Assembly (NCBI RefSeq): GCF_002995795.1
Contig: NZ_PVXN01000055.1
Location: forward strand, 1-40,701
DNA length: 40,701 bases
Direction of reading: 5' to 3'
Origin: Clostridium thermopalmarium DSM 5974
Lineage (GTDB): Bacteria; Bacillota; Clostridia; Clostridiales; Clostridiaceae
Position numbers and translations under genes: made by a program. The notes beneath the pieces were generated by a model. It was not told the origin of the DNA. It worked only from the letters and a program-made list of their open reading frames with translations, and searched no databases. Positions within the stretch are counted from its first letter, which is position 1. Each line of letters opens with the position of its first letter. This document shows, piece by piece, positions 17,575 through 25,738 of this stretch.

Positions 17575-19671
17575 TTATACAGCTTCGCCCTCAAAACTCT
17601 TTCCTGTAAATTGACTATTATATAACTCTGCATAAAAGCCGCCCTTTTCAAGAAGTTCTTTGTGATTTCCTTGTTCAATGATTCTTCCATTATTCATAAC
17701 GAGTATTAAATCTGCATCTCGAATTGTAGATAATCTATGAGCAATAACAAAACTTGTTCTTCCCTTCATAAGGTTATTCATAGCCTTTTGTATTTGAATT
17801 TCCGTTCTTGTATCAACACTTGAAGTAGCTTCATCAAGAATTAAAATTGATGGATCTTTTAATATTACCCTAGCAATAGTTAATAGCTGTTTTTGTCCTT
17901 GTGATATATTAGAAGCTTCTTCATTTAACACTGTGTCATATCCTTCTGGAAGAGTTCTAATAAAGTGATCTACATGAGCTGCTTTTGCTGCTGCAACTAT
18001 TTCTTCAAATGTAGCATCTTTTTTACTGTAAGCTATATTATCCCTTATAGAACCATTAAATAGCCATGTATCTTGAAGCACCATACCAAACATAGAGCGC
18101 AAATCGCCGCGTTTAAAATCTCTTATATCAACTCCATCTATAGTGATTCTTCCTCCTTGAATTTCATAAAAGCGCATAAGCAAATTTACAAGAGTAGTCT
18201 TCCCTGCTCCTGTAGGACCTACTATTGCTATAGTCTGACCCTGTTTTACATCTATATTCATATCCTCCATGAGAGGAACAGTTTCATTATATCCAAACTT
18301 AACATGTTGGAATGAAACTTCTCCTTTTAGCTTTCCTATAGTTCTTATATTATTGTTTTTATCTTTTTCTTTTATCTCTCCATTTTCAAAGTCAACAATC
18401 TTAGCGTCTTCTTTGTCTGGAATCTCTTCAACCTCATCTAATATTTCGAAAACACGTTCAGCTGCTGCTACAGTAGATTGAAGAATATTTGCTATATTTG
18501 CAGTTTGAACTATAGGTTGACCAAACTGTCTTGAATATTGTATAAATGCTTGAACTCCACCAACATCCATTCTTCCTTTAGTTACAAAAATTCCTCCAAT
18601 TACACAAACTAAAACATATCCTATATTATTTACAAAACTCATCATTGGCATTATTACACTTGAAATGAATTGTGCTTTCCAACCAACTTCGTAAAGTCTT
18701 TCATTTACTTCATTAAACTTTTCTATAGACTTTTCTTCGCGTGTAAAGATTTTTACTATTTTATGTCCTGTATACATTTCCTCTACATGTCCATTTAGTT
18801 CTCCAAGAATCTGCTGTTGACTTTTAAAATATTTTTGAGACTTTTTTGCAACTTCTGTTGTTATAAGTACAGAAAGAGGTAAAGTTACAAATGTAACAAG
18901 AGTAAGCAGAGGACTTATAGTAAGCATCATTATAATAATGCCTATAATTGTTACAATAGCTGTTACAAGTTGTGTTAAACTTTGCTGAAGGGTTGAAGCA
19001 ACTGTATCAAGGTCATTAGTAACACGGCTTAATATTTCACCATTGGTACGAGAATCATAATATTTCAAAGGTAATTTATTAAGCTTTTCATTTACATCTT
19101 TACGCATATCATAAACTGTGTTTTGGGCAACTCCTGCCATAATATACTGTTGGATATAATTAAATATAGAACTTACAGCATAAAGGCCTATAAGTATTAA
19201 AACGATTCTTCCTATATAATTAAAATCTATCTTAGGTCCATGGGTACTTATAAATCTCCAAATTTCAGGATCTATACTTGAAATATCCATAGTTCCTTCT
19301 GATTTAGCAGAACTAGGATTTGTTATCATATTATTTATCATTTTTCTAAGAGACTCTGGCAAGTCCGGCATTTTTAGAAAATTAGGTATATTCTCAGGTT
19401 TAAAGAGATTTTTAGCATATTGTCCCTTTGCCATTAATCCTTCAAACAGCTTATTTGTAGCTCTTCCCATAATTTTAGGACTTACAATACTAAATATAGT
19501 ACTTGCTATAGCAGTTATGAAAACAACTATAATGTTAAATCTTCGAGGTCTTAAGTATTTCATTAATCTTTTTACAGTTCCCTTAAAATCTTTAGCCTTT
19601 TCAACTGGCCTTCCCATTGCAGGTCCTCCATGTCTTCCTGGACCTCTTCTTTGTGTTTTATTTTCACTCAT
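17575..19671 (-). CDS. ABC exporter half-transporter with the active ATPase site motifs (LmrD/BmrD-like)
   Basis: A 698-residue membrane-ATPase fusion. A basic Gly/Arg-rich tail of about 35 residues comes first, then six transmembrane segments with a loop of about 100 residues between the first two, then an ATPase domain: Walker A GPTGAGKTT (about 483), signature SQGQKQ (about 588) and Walker B LILDEATSSVD (about 611) with the catalytic Glu. It overlaps its partner by four bases (ATGA), so the two are made together. They should form a heterodimer that exports drugs or lipids. The upstream MarR gene is the likely regulator. Confidence 0.88.
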   Translation of the reverse strand: MSENKTQRRGPGRHGGPAMGRPVEKAKDFKGTVKRLMKYLRPRRFNIIVVFITAIASTIFSIVSPKIMGRATNKLFEGLMAKGQYAKNLFKPENIPNFLKMPDLPESLRKMINNMITNPSSAKSEGTMDISSIDPEIWRFISTHGPKIDFNYIGRIVLILIGLYAVSSIFNYIQQYIMAGVAQNTVYDMRKDVNEKLNKLPLKYYDSRTNGEILSRVTNDLDTVASTLQQSLTQLVTAIVTIIGIIIMMLTISPLLTLVTFVTLPLSVLITTEVAKKSQKYFKSQQQILGELNGHVEEMYTGHKIVKIFTREEKSIEKFNEVNERLYEVGWKAQFISSVIMPMMSFVNNIGYVLVCVIGGIFVTKGRMDVGGVQAFIQYSRQFGQPIVQTANIANILQSTVAAAERVFEILDEVEEIPDKEDAKIVDFENGEIKEKDKNNNIRTIGKLKGEVSFQHVKFGYNETVPLMEDMNIDVKQGQTIAIVGPTGAGKTTLVNLLMRFYEIQGGRITIDGVDIRDFKRGDLRSMFGMVLQDTWLFNGSIRDNIAYSKKDATFEEIVAAAKAAHVDHFIRTLPEGYDTVLNEEASNISQGQKQLLTIARVILKDPSILILDEATSSVDTRTEIQIQKAMNNLMKGRTSFVIAHRLSTIRDADLILVMNNGRIIEQGNHKELLEKGGFYAELYNSQFTGKSFEGEAV

Positions 19672-21395
19672 GCTAATTCCTCCTCACTAAGCTGTGAAGA
19701 TACAATCTCACGATAAACTTCACTAGATTTTAATAGCTCCTTGTGAGTTCCTATTCCCACAATTTCTCCTTCATCTAAGACTATAATTCTATCTGCATCT
19801 ATTACTGTGCTGACTCTCTGAGCAACAATAATTACTGTTGAATTTTTAGTTTCTTCTTTAAGAGCCTCACGAAGCTTTGCATCAGTTTTAAAATCAAGAG
19901 CGGAAAAGCTATCATCAAATATATATATTTCTGGTCTTCCAACAAGAGCACGGGCAATAGAAAGACGCTGCTTTTGTCCTCCTGATACATTATTACCACC
20001 TTGGGCAATTAGTGTATCATATCCTTCTTTCATATTAGAAATAAATTCTGAGGCTTGAGCTACCTCTGCTGCATGTCTTATTTCTATCTCAGTTGCATCT
20101 TCTTTACCATATCTAATATTTTCTTCAATAGTGCCAGTAAATAAAACTGCTTTTTGTGGTACAAAACCTATCTTTTTTCTAAGTTCTTTTTGAGACATAT
20201 TTCTTACATCTATTCCGTCTACCAGCACAGCTCCTGAAGTTACATCATAAAAGCGAGGAATAAGATTTATAAGTGTAGATTTTCCCGAACCTGTACCCCC
20301 TATTATTGCTGTTGTTTCTCCAGGATTTACACTAAAACTTATATTTTTTATAGCTGGCTCTTGTGAACCTGGATAATTAAATGTAACATCCTTAAATTCC
20401 ACATACCCTCTTTTCACACACTCATTTTTAGGGTTTTCAGGGTCAGTAATTTCAGGTTCCATATTTAAAACTTCATTTATTCTGTCTGCTGATGCTTGAG
20501 CACGAGGTATCATAACAAACATCATAGCAAGCATAAGGAAAGAGAACATAATTTGCATTACATATTGAATAAATGCCATCATATCTCCAACTTGCATATT
20601 CCCGTTATCGATACGAATTCCTCCAAACCAAACAATAGCAACACTTGTAAAATTCATTATAAGCATCATCATAGGCATTATGATTGATATCATCTTATTT
20701 ACTCTAATAGCTGTAGATGTAAAATCATAACTTGCTTCTCTAAAACGCTCCTTTTCATCATCAATACGGTTAAAGGCACGTATTACTCTAATTCCTGCAA
20801 GGTTTTCACGCAAAACTAAGTTTATTTTATCTACCTTATTTTGCATTGCCTTAAATAAAGGTATAGCCTTTCTTGCTACTAAAAATATAACTAGTATAAG
20901 AAGTGGTATAGAAACAGCTAATACTAGTGTTAACTTTTTATCCTTAGATAAGGCCATAGCAAAACCACCTATAGCCATTATTGGAGCTGTAACCATAAAC
21001 TTCATCATAACAACTACAAATTGTTGAATTTGAGTTATATCATTGGTAGTTCTTGTAATCATAGAAGGAGTTCCTATTTTATCAAATTCATGTAAAGAAA
21101 ATCCTTCTGCTTTTGTAAAGATCATCCTTCTCAAATCTCTACCAAAAGCTGTTGCAAATTTTGAAGAGAACAAGTTTGCCAAAATTGTAGCAATACTACT
21201 CCCTGCAGCTACAATAAGCATGAACCTTCCAATTTTCATAATATATTTTGTATCTCCATTAACTATTCCTTTATTAACAATGTCAGACATCAATGTTGGT
21301 AAATATAGCTCAGCCATAACCTGTAAAAACAAGAGCATTACACATGCTGCTATCTTATCCTTATACGGCCTTAAAAATCTAAAAAGCCTAAGCAT
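19668..21395 (-). CDS. ABC exporter half-transporter with a degenerate ATPase site (LmrC/BmrC-like)
   Basis: A 575-residue half-transporter with six transmembrane segments and an ATPase: Walker A GGTGSGKST (about 367), signature VSGGQKQR (about 470) and FDDSFSALD (about 494), where the usual catalytic Glu is Asp. The loss of Glu in one subunit and its presence in the other is the pattern of heterodimeric multidrug exporters such as BmrCD, LmrCD and TM287/288. It lies 31 bases downstream of the MarR gene in the same direction. The GGAGAAGAG site supports the ATG at 21395. The exported compound is unknown. Confidence 0.88.
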   Translation of the reverse strand: MLRLFRFLRPYKDKIAACVMLLFLQVMAELYLPTLMSDIVNKGIVNGDTKYIMKIGRFMLIVAAGSSIATILANLFSSKFATAFGRDLRRMIFTKAEGFSLHEFDKIGTPSMITRTTNDITQIQQFVVVMMKFMVTAPIMAIGGFAMALSKDKKLTLVLAVSIPLLILVIFLVARKAIPLFKAMQNKVDKINLVLRENLAGIRVIRAFNRIDDEKERFREASYDFTSTAIRVNKMISIIMPMMMLIMNFTSVAIVWFGGIRIDNGNMQVGDMMAFIQYVMQIMFSFLMLAMMFVMIPRAQASADRINEVLNMEPEITDPENPKNECVKRGYVEFKDVTFNYPGSQEPAIKNISFSVNPGETTAIIGGTGSGKSTLINLIPRFYDVTSGAVLVDGIDVRNMSQKELRKKIGFVPQKAVLFTGTIEENIRYGKEDATEIEIRHAAEVAQASEFISNMKEGYDTLIAQGGNNVSGGQKQRLSIARALVGRPEIYIFDDSFSALDFKTDAKLREALKEETKNSTVIIVAQRVSTVIDADRIIVLDEGEIVGIGTHKELLKSSEVYREIVSSQLSEEELA

Positions 21396-21426
21396 AAATT
21401 CTCTTCTCCATTCTGTAAAACTTAAT

Positions 21427-21858
21427 TTAATCTTTTAAAAGAGCCTTTAATGTCTCTAATCCATTTATTATTGCCTCAATTTCGCCTTCTTTAGCTTTCA
21501 TAAGTTTCTTATTCAGATTATCCTCTATTTTCTTACAAACATTAGATGGCATTATTTTTTTTGAATTTTCACATGGAGAAACATATATAACTCTCCTATC
21601 TTCCTTGCTTCTAATTCTTTCAACATATTTTTGCTTTTCAAGTCTATCTACAATTCCAGATATAGTACTGTTAGAAATACTCAACTTTTCACTTATATCA
21701 CTAAGCTTCATACTTCCATGCTTACCTAAAGTATACAATACCATTAATTGAGGAGTAGTAAGTCCTGTTTCATCAAAGCACTCTTTTATACTTTGATGCA
21801 TAAGATTATTCACGTCTTTAATTAAAAGAGATATTTTAGCTCCTTTATCATGTTCCAT
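21427..21858 (-). CDS. MarR-family transcriptional regulator
   Basis: A 143-residue winged-helix protein. The recognition region SISNSTISGIVDRLEKQKYV and the wing RSKEDRRVIYVS (about 70-105) are typical of MarR. It is the first gene of an operon with the ABC exporter pair, so it probably represses the exporter and itself until a ligand binds. A GAGAGGATG site precedes the ATG. A palindrome lies in its promoter. Confidence 0.9.
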   Translation of the reverse strand: MEHDKGAKISLLIKDVNNLMHQSIKECFDETGLTTPQLMVLYTLGKHGSMKLSDISEKLSISNSTISGIVDRLEKQKYVERIRSKEDRRVIYVSPCENSKKIMPSNVCKKIEDNLNKKLMKAKEGEIEAIINGLETLKALLKD

Positions 21859-21900
21859 AAATTTATCATCCTCTCATAACAATTAAAATATGCCTTTATT

Positions 21901-21936
21901 ATGAATAAAATTATTCATTAATTAAAATATTTCCAA
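21901..21936 (-). promoter_or_regulatory. Predicted marR promoter with an overlapping palindromic operator
   Basis: ATGAATA (21901-21907) and TATTCAT (21912-21918) form an 18-base palindrome. On the minus strand TTGGAA (21936-21931) and TAATTT (21913-21908), 17 bases apart, make a possible promoter whose -10 box lies in the palindrome. This is the classical MarR autoregulation layout. A second, longer AT-rich inverted repeat lies at about 21920-21948. Confidence 0.45.
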
Positions 21937-22149
21937 TAATATTTTTAATACAAATATTTAACATTAAAATATTTAGTATTCGAAACAATGTTATTAGTAT
22001 ACTATTGTATTTTTAAAAAATCAATATATTAAATTTAAATTTATTTTTTACAATATGAAATTACTTCAAAAGAAAAATTAACATATATAATACAAGTTTT
22101 TTATCCATATCAGACTAAATGCTATATAAACTCTTATAATAAAAAAATA

Positions 22150-22167
22150 CCAGCAAGATTTTGCCGG
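22150..22167. terminator. Hairpin with T-runs on both sides, in the marR to CAP-gene gap
   Basis: CCAGCAA (22150-22156) pairs with TTGCCGG (22161-22167) with one mismatch, flanked by seven A on the left and TGTTTTT on the right. It sits between divergent genes, so its role is unclear; it could insulate the two promoters. Positions 21950-22140 are AT-rich with nothing else recognisable. Confidence 0.5.
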
Positions 22168-22275
22168 CATTGTTTTTATCATATCTATCAGAATTTTACA
22201 TATATAAATTCAAAAAATTTTCTAATACTAATTATGTATTACAGAATACAGACTTAAATCTAAGGAGGAATTCTA

Positions 22276-23154
22276 ATGAATAAAAAACTAAGTGCTCTAG
22301 CTCTATCTGCACTACTTATTATTTGAAGCGGCTGTGCACAGAATAATCAACAAAGTAAGCAAAATCAGCAAAATAAACAAGCTCGAAATACTCAACAACA
22401 AAAAAAAGTTATAGGTGGAGTAGAATCTTCTATTTCTCAAATGGGCAATATTGAAAGGATAAGAATTATTTCTGACAAAGCAAATGTAAAAATTGGTGTT
22501 TCTAATGATACTCCTACAATCACAACTCAAAATAAAAATTCTACTTTAGATGTAATAAGTCAAGTTGGTGATTGGTTTGCAGTAAAACTTCCTAACAATA
22601 AAGTAGGATTCGTTCCTCAAGAAGATTGTAAACCAATAGTTGTCGAAGATGAAACTCCTGCTCCTCCATCACCACAGCAGGCAACACCTCAAGAAACAAC
22701 ACAAGGAGGATCCCAAGGTGGAACTACACCAAAAACACCAAGCGCTAATACAAATACTGCTTCTTTAAGCGATGCAGAACAGCAAATGCTTAAATTAGTT
22801 AACGAAGCTCGTGCTCAAAATAATGTACCGCCTTTAAAAATAGATACTGAGCTTTCTAATGTTGCTAGAACTAAATCTCAAGATATGATAGACAATAACT
22901 ATTTTAGCCATAATTCTCCTAAATATGGTAGTCCTTTTGATATGATGAAGTCTTTTGGAATAAAATATGTTCAAGCAGGGGAAAACATAGCAGGAAATCA
23001 AAGTGTTGAAAGTGCTCATAATGCATTAATGAACTCTCCTGGACATAGAAAAAATATACTAAATCCAGAATTCACTCATATAGGAATAGGTATTAGAAAA
23101 GGTGGACCTTACGGAAATATGTTTACACAAATGTTTATAAGCAAGCCTCAATAA
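22276..23154 (+). pseudogene. CAP/SCP-domain lipoprotein gene with an in-frame TGA in the signal peptide
   Basis: From ATG 22276 (strong AAGGAGG site) the frame reads a lipoprotein signal peptide, MNKKLSALALSALLII, then TGA at 22324-22326, then SGCAQNN with a lipobox Cys at codon 20. The same frame continues unbroken to 23154. After the Cys come a Gln/Asn-rich spacer, an SH3-like domain (about 60-130), a Pro/Thr-rich linker and a CAP (SCP/PR1) domain with the family motifs FSHNSP, GENIA and SPGHRKNIL. The next ATG (22441) has no ribosome site and would drop the signal peptide. GGA to TGA is one base change. Such proteins are secreted or anchored, with roles in spores or the cell surface. Nonsense mutation, readthrough and sequence error are all possible. 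Confidence 0.8.
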
Positions 23155-23170
23155 TATATTATTTAAGTAT

Positions 23171-23202
23171 ATAAGCCATGCATGAATGTTAGCATGGCTT
23201 AT
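23171..23202. terminator. Bidirectional hairpin between the CAP and PHP genes
   Basis: ATAAGCCATGC (23171-23181) and GCATGGCTTAT (23192-23202) form a perfect 11-bp stem between convergent genes. The downstream T-run is weak. Confidence 0.65.
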
Positions 23203-23229
23203 ACTTATCTCTTCTATTATAAAATTTAT

Positions 23230-24624
23230 TTATTCCCTCGGTTCTAATATGGTAAGGACTTCTATTCCTTTATCCTCACTTCCTTCTCCTAAAATGTATA
23301 CACTATAATAATTATTAGGGTTTAACTGAAAACTTTTAGTAGTTAGTATAACTTTTTCAGTTCCTGCACTTCTAATTTGAAAACTATATCTTCCCTCTAA
23401 AATACAAGCATATTCCGTAAATTCCCTATAGCCTAAGTTTCTAAATATTATGGTTTCATCTGGCAAGGCTATATCCATAGGTGAGGATTTAGGAGATAAA
23501 TTTATAAATCTTACACATGGTCTTCCAAATTTCTGCGCACTAGATGGCTCTGGCAAAGGATAAATGCTTATATCTGGAAAAGCTCCTATTATTGCTAAAT
23601 TTAATATAAGTTCTCTTGGTATGGTGATATTTTGCTGTATAATAGGATTAGTTCTATCACCAGAAATATAAACTTCTATATTGTGATTTCCAATTGGAGC
23701 AAACATATAAGGAGATACCTCTTTATATTGGAAGTTACTAAGAATTAAAATTCCATTTGCATAAATATCCAAAGCTGGAGCATTGAAAGATGCATTCATC
23801 ATCCTAAAATAAGAATTGGCTGGTATGACTTGTCTATATGGGTAACAATACATATTTCTTTTTATCCTTTCATATTTCTCGCTATTATAATTATATGAAA
23901 TAAAATTTTTATATGTGCTCACTCTATCAATAAGCCCTGACATTTTTAAAAATATATCTATTTCATGAGAATTAAGATATACATCTCCAATTAAACCGTG
24001 CTTTAAATCTCTAGTCCTGTCTGTATGAAAATCAGAGCCCGCAGTATAAAACTTCTCCATATCTTTAGAAAGCCTTATAAAAAATTCTGTGTCATCTTCG
24101 CTATTTCTGCAATACTTTGCCTCAATTCCATCAAAAGGCATATTTATAATTTCTGTTAAGTATTTTTTATTTATTAAAACTGGATGCGCTAAAACTACAG
24201 AGGCTCCAAAAATTCTAAGCAGCCTTATGCCTCCTAAAACTGACAATCTTCCGCTATCTTCATCTATGTCTATATCTATATTACTTAATCTTTTTATTAA
24301 AACTTGAGCACTCTTTGTTTTATGAGCTTTTATTAGCTTTAGTACTTTTTGAAATACCTGACTTTTGTATCTATCATCTTTAAAGTATCCTAATATATGA
24401 ATTCTCTCGTTATGAAATCTAGTAGATAGTTCAACTGCCGGAATTACAATAACTCCATATTCTATACCAGCTCTTAAAGCATCATCTACTCCTAAAGTTG
24501 TATTGTGATCCGTAAGAGCTATTATATCTATTCCCCTTCTCCTTGCAAGCTCCACCACTTCTCTTGGAGTAAGTTCTCCATCTGATGCCTTTGAGTGTAT
24601 ATGAAAGTCACCTTTTTCAAACAT
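23230..24624 (-). CDS. PHP-domain metallohydrolase fused to a C-terminal DUF4397-like domain
   Basis: A 464-residue protein. Residues 1-245 are a PHP phosphoesterase: HIH (8-10), TDH (38-40), Glu65, AHP (146-148) and SDFH (197-200) are the metal ligands. The segment usually found between residues about 105 and 140 of YciV/TrpH-like PHP proteins (with the GRPH motif) is nearly absent. From about 272 to 400 the sequence resembles DUF4397, a beta-rich domain mainly seen in exported proteins: RMMNASFNAPALDIYANG then SPYMFAPIGNHNIEVYISG. There is no signal peptide. A nuclease or nucleotide phosphatase role is inferred from the PHP domain; the tail's job is unknown. An AGAGG site precedes the ATG. 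Confidence 0.75.
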   Translation of the reverse strand: MFEKGDFHIHSKASDGELTPREVVELARRRGIDIIALTDHNTTLGVDDALRAGIEYGVIVIPAVELSTRFHNERIHILGYFKDDRYKSQVFQKVLKLIKAHKTKSAQVLIKRLSNIDIDIDEDSGRLSVLGGIRLLRIFGASVVLAHPVLINKKYLTEIINMPFDGIEAKYCRNSEDDTEFFIRLSKDMEKFYTAGSDFHTDRTRDLKHGLIGDVYLNSHEIDIFLKMSGLIDRVSTYKNFISYNYNSEKYERIKRNMYCYPYRQVIPANSYFRMMNASFNAPALDIYANGILILSNFQYKEVSPYMFAPIGNHNIEVYISGDRTNPIIQQNITIPRELILNLAIIGAFPDISIYPLPEPSSAQKFGRPCVRFINLSPKSSPMDIALPDETIIFRNLGYREFTEYACILEGRYSFQIRSAGTEKVILTTKSFQLNPNNYYSVYILGEGSEDKGIEVLTILEPRE

Positions 24625-24688
24625 ATAAAACCTCTTTATATTGCTATATATCCATGATATTTATATTTTCACCATATTGTGATAAGCA

Positions 24689-24717
24689 AAAAACTTCCGA
24701 ATAATACGGAAGTTTTT
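24689..24717. terminator. Terminator of the LacI-type regulator and galactoside operon
   Basis: AAAAACTTCCG (24689-24699) pairs exactly with CGGAAGTTTTT (24707-24717), with T-runs both ways, directly after the regulator stop codon. It marks the end of the long leftward operon. Confidence 0.85.
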
Positions 24718-25719
24718 TTATTTAGAGCTTTCTCTTATAATTAATTCAGTAGGAATAACTACTTTTTTAGAAATTTTTCTTTTATCATTTAATCTTTCAA
24801 GAAGCAAGTTGACTGCGGTAACCCCCATAAATTCTGTATGAACCTTAACAGTACTAAGGGAAGGAATTAAGAATTTTGAATTAGGTATATCATTAAAGCC
24901 TACTATGCTTACATCTCCTGGTACATTTATGTTAGCTTCATATAAAGCACTAAAAGCCCCTATTGCCATGGAGTCACTTGCTATAAAAAAGGCTGTAGGT
25001 AACTGTCTCTTTTTAATAGCTTCTCTCATTAATCTATAACCATCTTCTGGAGTAAATCTTCCGATATACACATTATTTATATCGTATAGTCCCTTACTTC
25101 TCATGAATTCTATATATGCTGTTTCACGTTCATCCTCTATAGGTTCTCTCTTTGATCCAACATACTCCCTTCCTCCAATAAATCCTATATTGTTGTGTCC
25201 TTTTGATAGTAGATAACCCAGCACTTCTCTCATAGCCTTTTTAAAATCAATTACCACAGAATCATACTTTTTTTCATCTGGCGACGAGTCTACAAAGACT
25301 ATAATTGGAGAGTACATAGAAAATTTTTCCACATCCTCTTTGCTAAATTTCCCTATAGCTATAACTCCATCCAAATCATTTAATTCACTTGTAATATATT
25401 CATCATTATTTTTAAAAATTGTCACAATTTCTATGCCTTTGTTAATGCACTCTTTTTCAATTCCATTGGTTATGGACACATAATAAGGATCTCCTAACTC
25501 TTCTTTTTGCGAATACCAATGGATAACTCCAATCTTTGTAATTGTCTGCGCACTTTTATTCCTTCGTTTAACAGGGATATAGTTCAAATTCTCCGCTATT
25601 TTAATTACCCGTTTTCTTGTATTTTCAGATACTGAAAGACTTGTATCATTATTTAATATTCGTGATACTGTAGCTGTTGAAACCTTTGCTAACTTTGCTA
25701 TATCTTTTATAGTAGCCAT
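24718..25719 (-). CDS. LacI/GalR-family repressor of the galactoside cluster
   Basis: A 333-residue repressor with an N-terminal LacI helix-turn-helix (ATIKDIAKLAKVSTATVSR, residues 2-20) and a hinge helix near 50, followed by a periplasmic-binding-like sugar domain. It is the last gene of the mgl-gal-GH42 cluster, 19 bases after the beta-galactosidase gene, which points to local control. The likely target is the AAAACGTTTT palindrome ahead of mglB. The inducer is probably galactose or a galactoside (inference). Confidence 0.88.
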   Translation of the reverse strand: MATIKDIAKLAKVSTATVSRILNNDTSLSVSENTRKRVIKIAENLNYIPVKRRNKSAQTITKIGVIHWYSQKEELGDPYYVSITNGIEKECINKGIEIVTIFKNNDEYITSELNDLDGVIAIGKFSKEDVEKFSMYSPIIVFVDSSPDEKKYDSVVIDFKKAMREVLGYLLSKGHNNIGFIGGREYVGSKREPIEDERETAYIEFMRSKGLYDINNVYIGRFTPEDGYRLMREAIKKRQLPTAFFIASDSMAIGAFSALYEANINVPGDVSIVGFNDIPNSKFLIPSLSTVKVHTEFMGVTAVNLLLERLNDKRKISKKVVIPTELIIRESSK

Positions 25720-25738
25720 ACAGATGTTCCTTTCAAAA

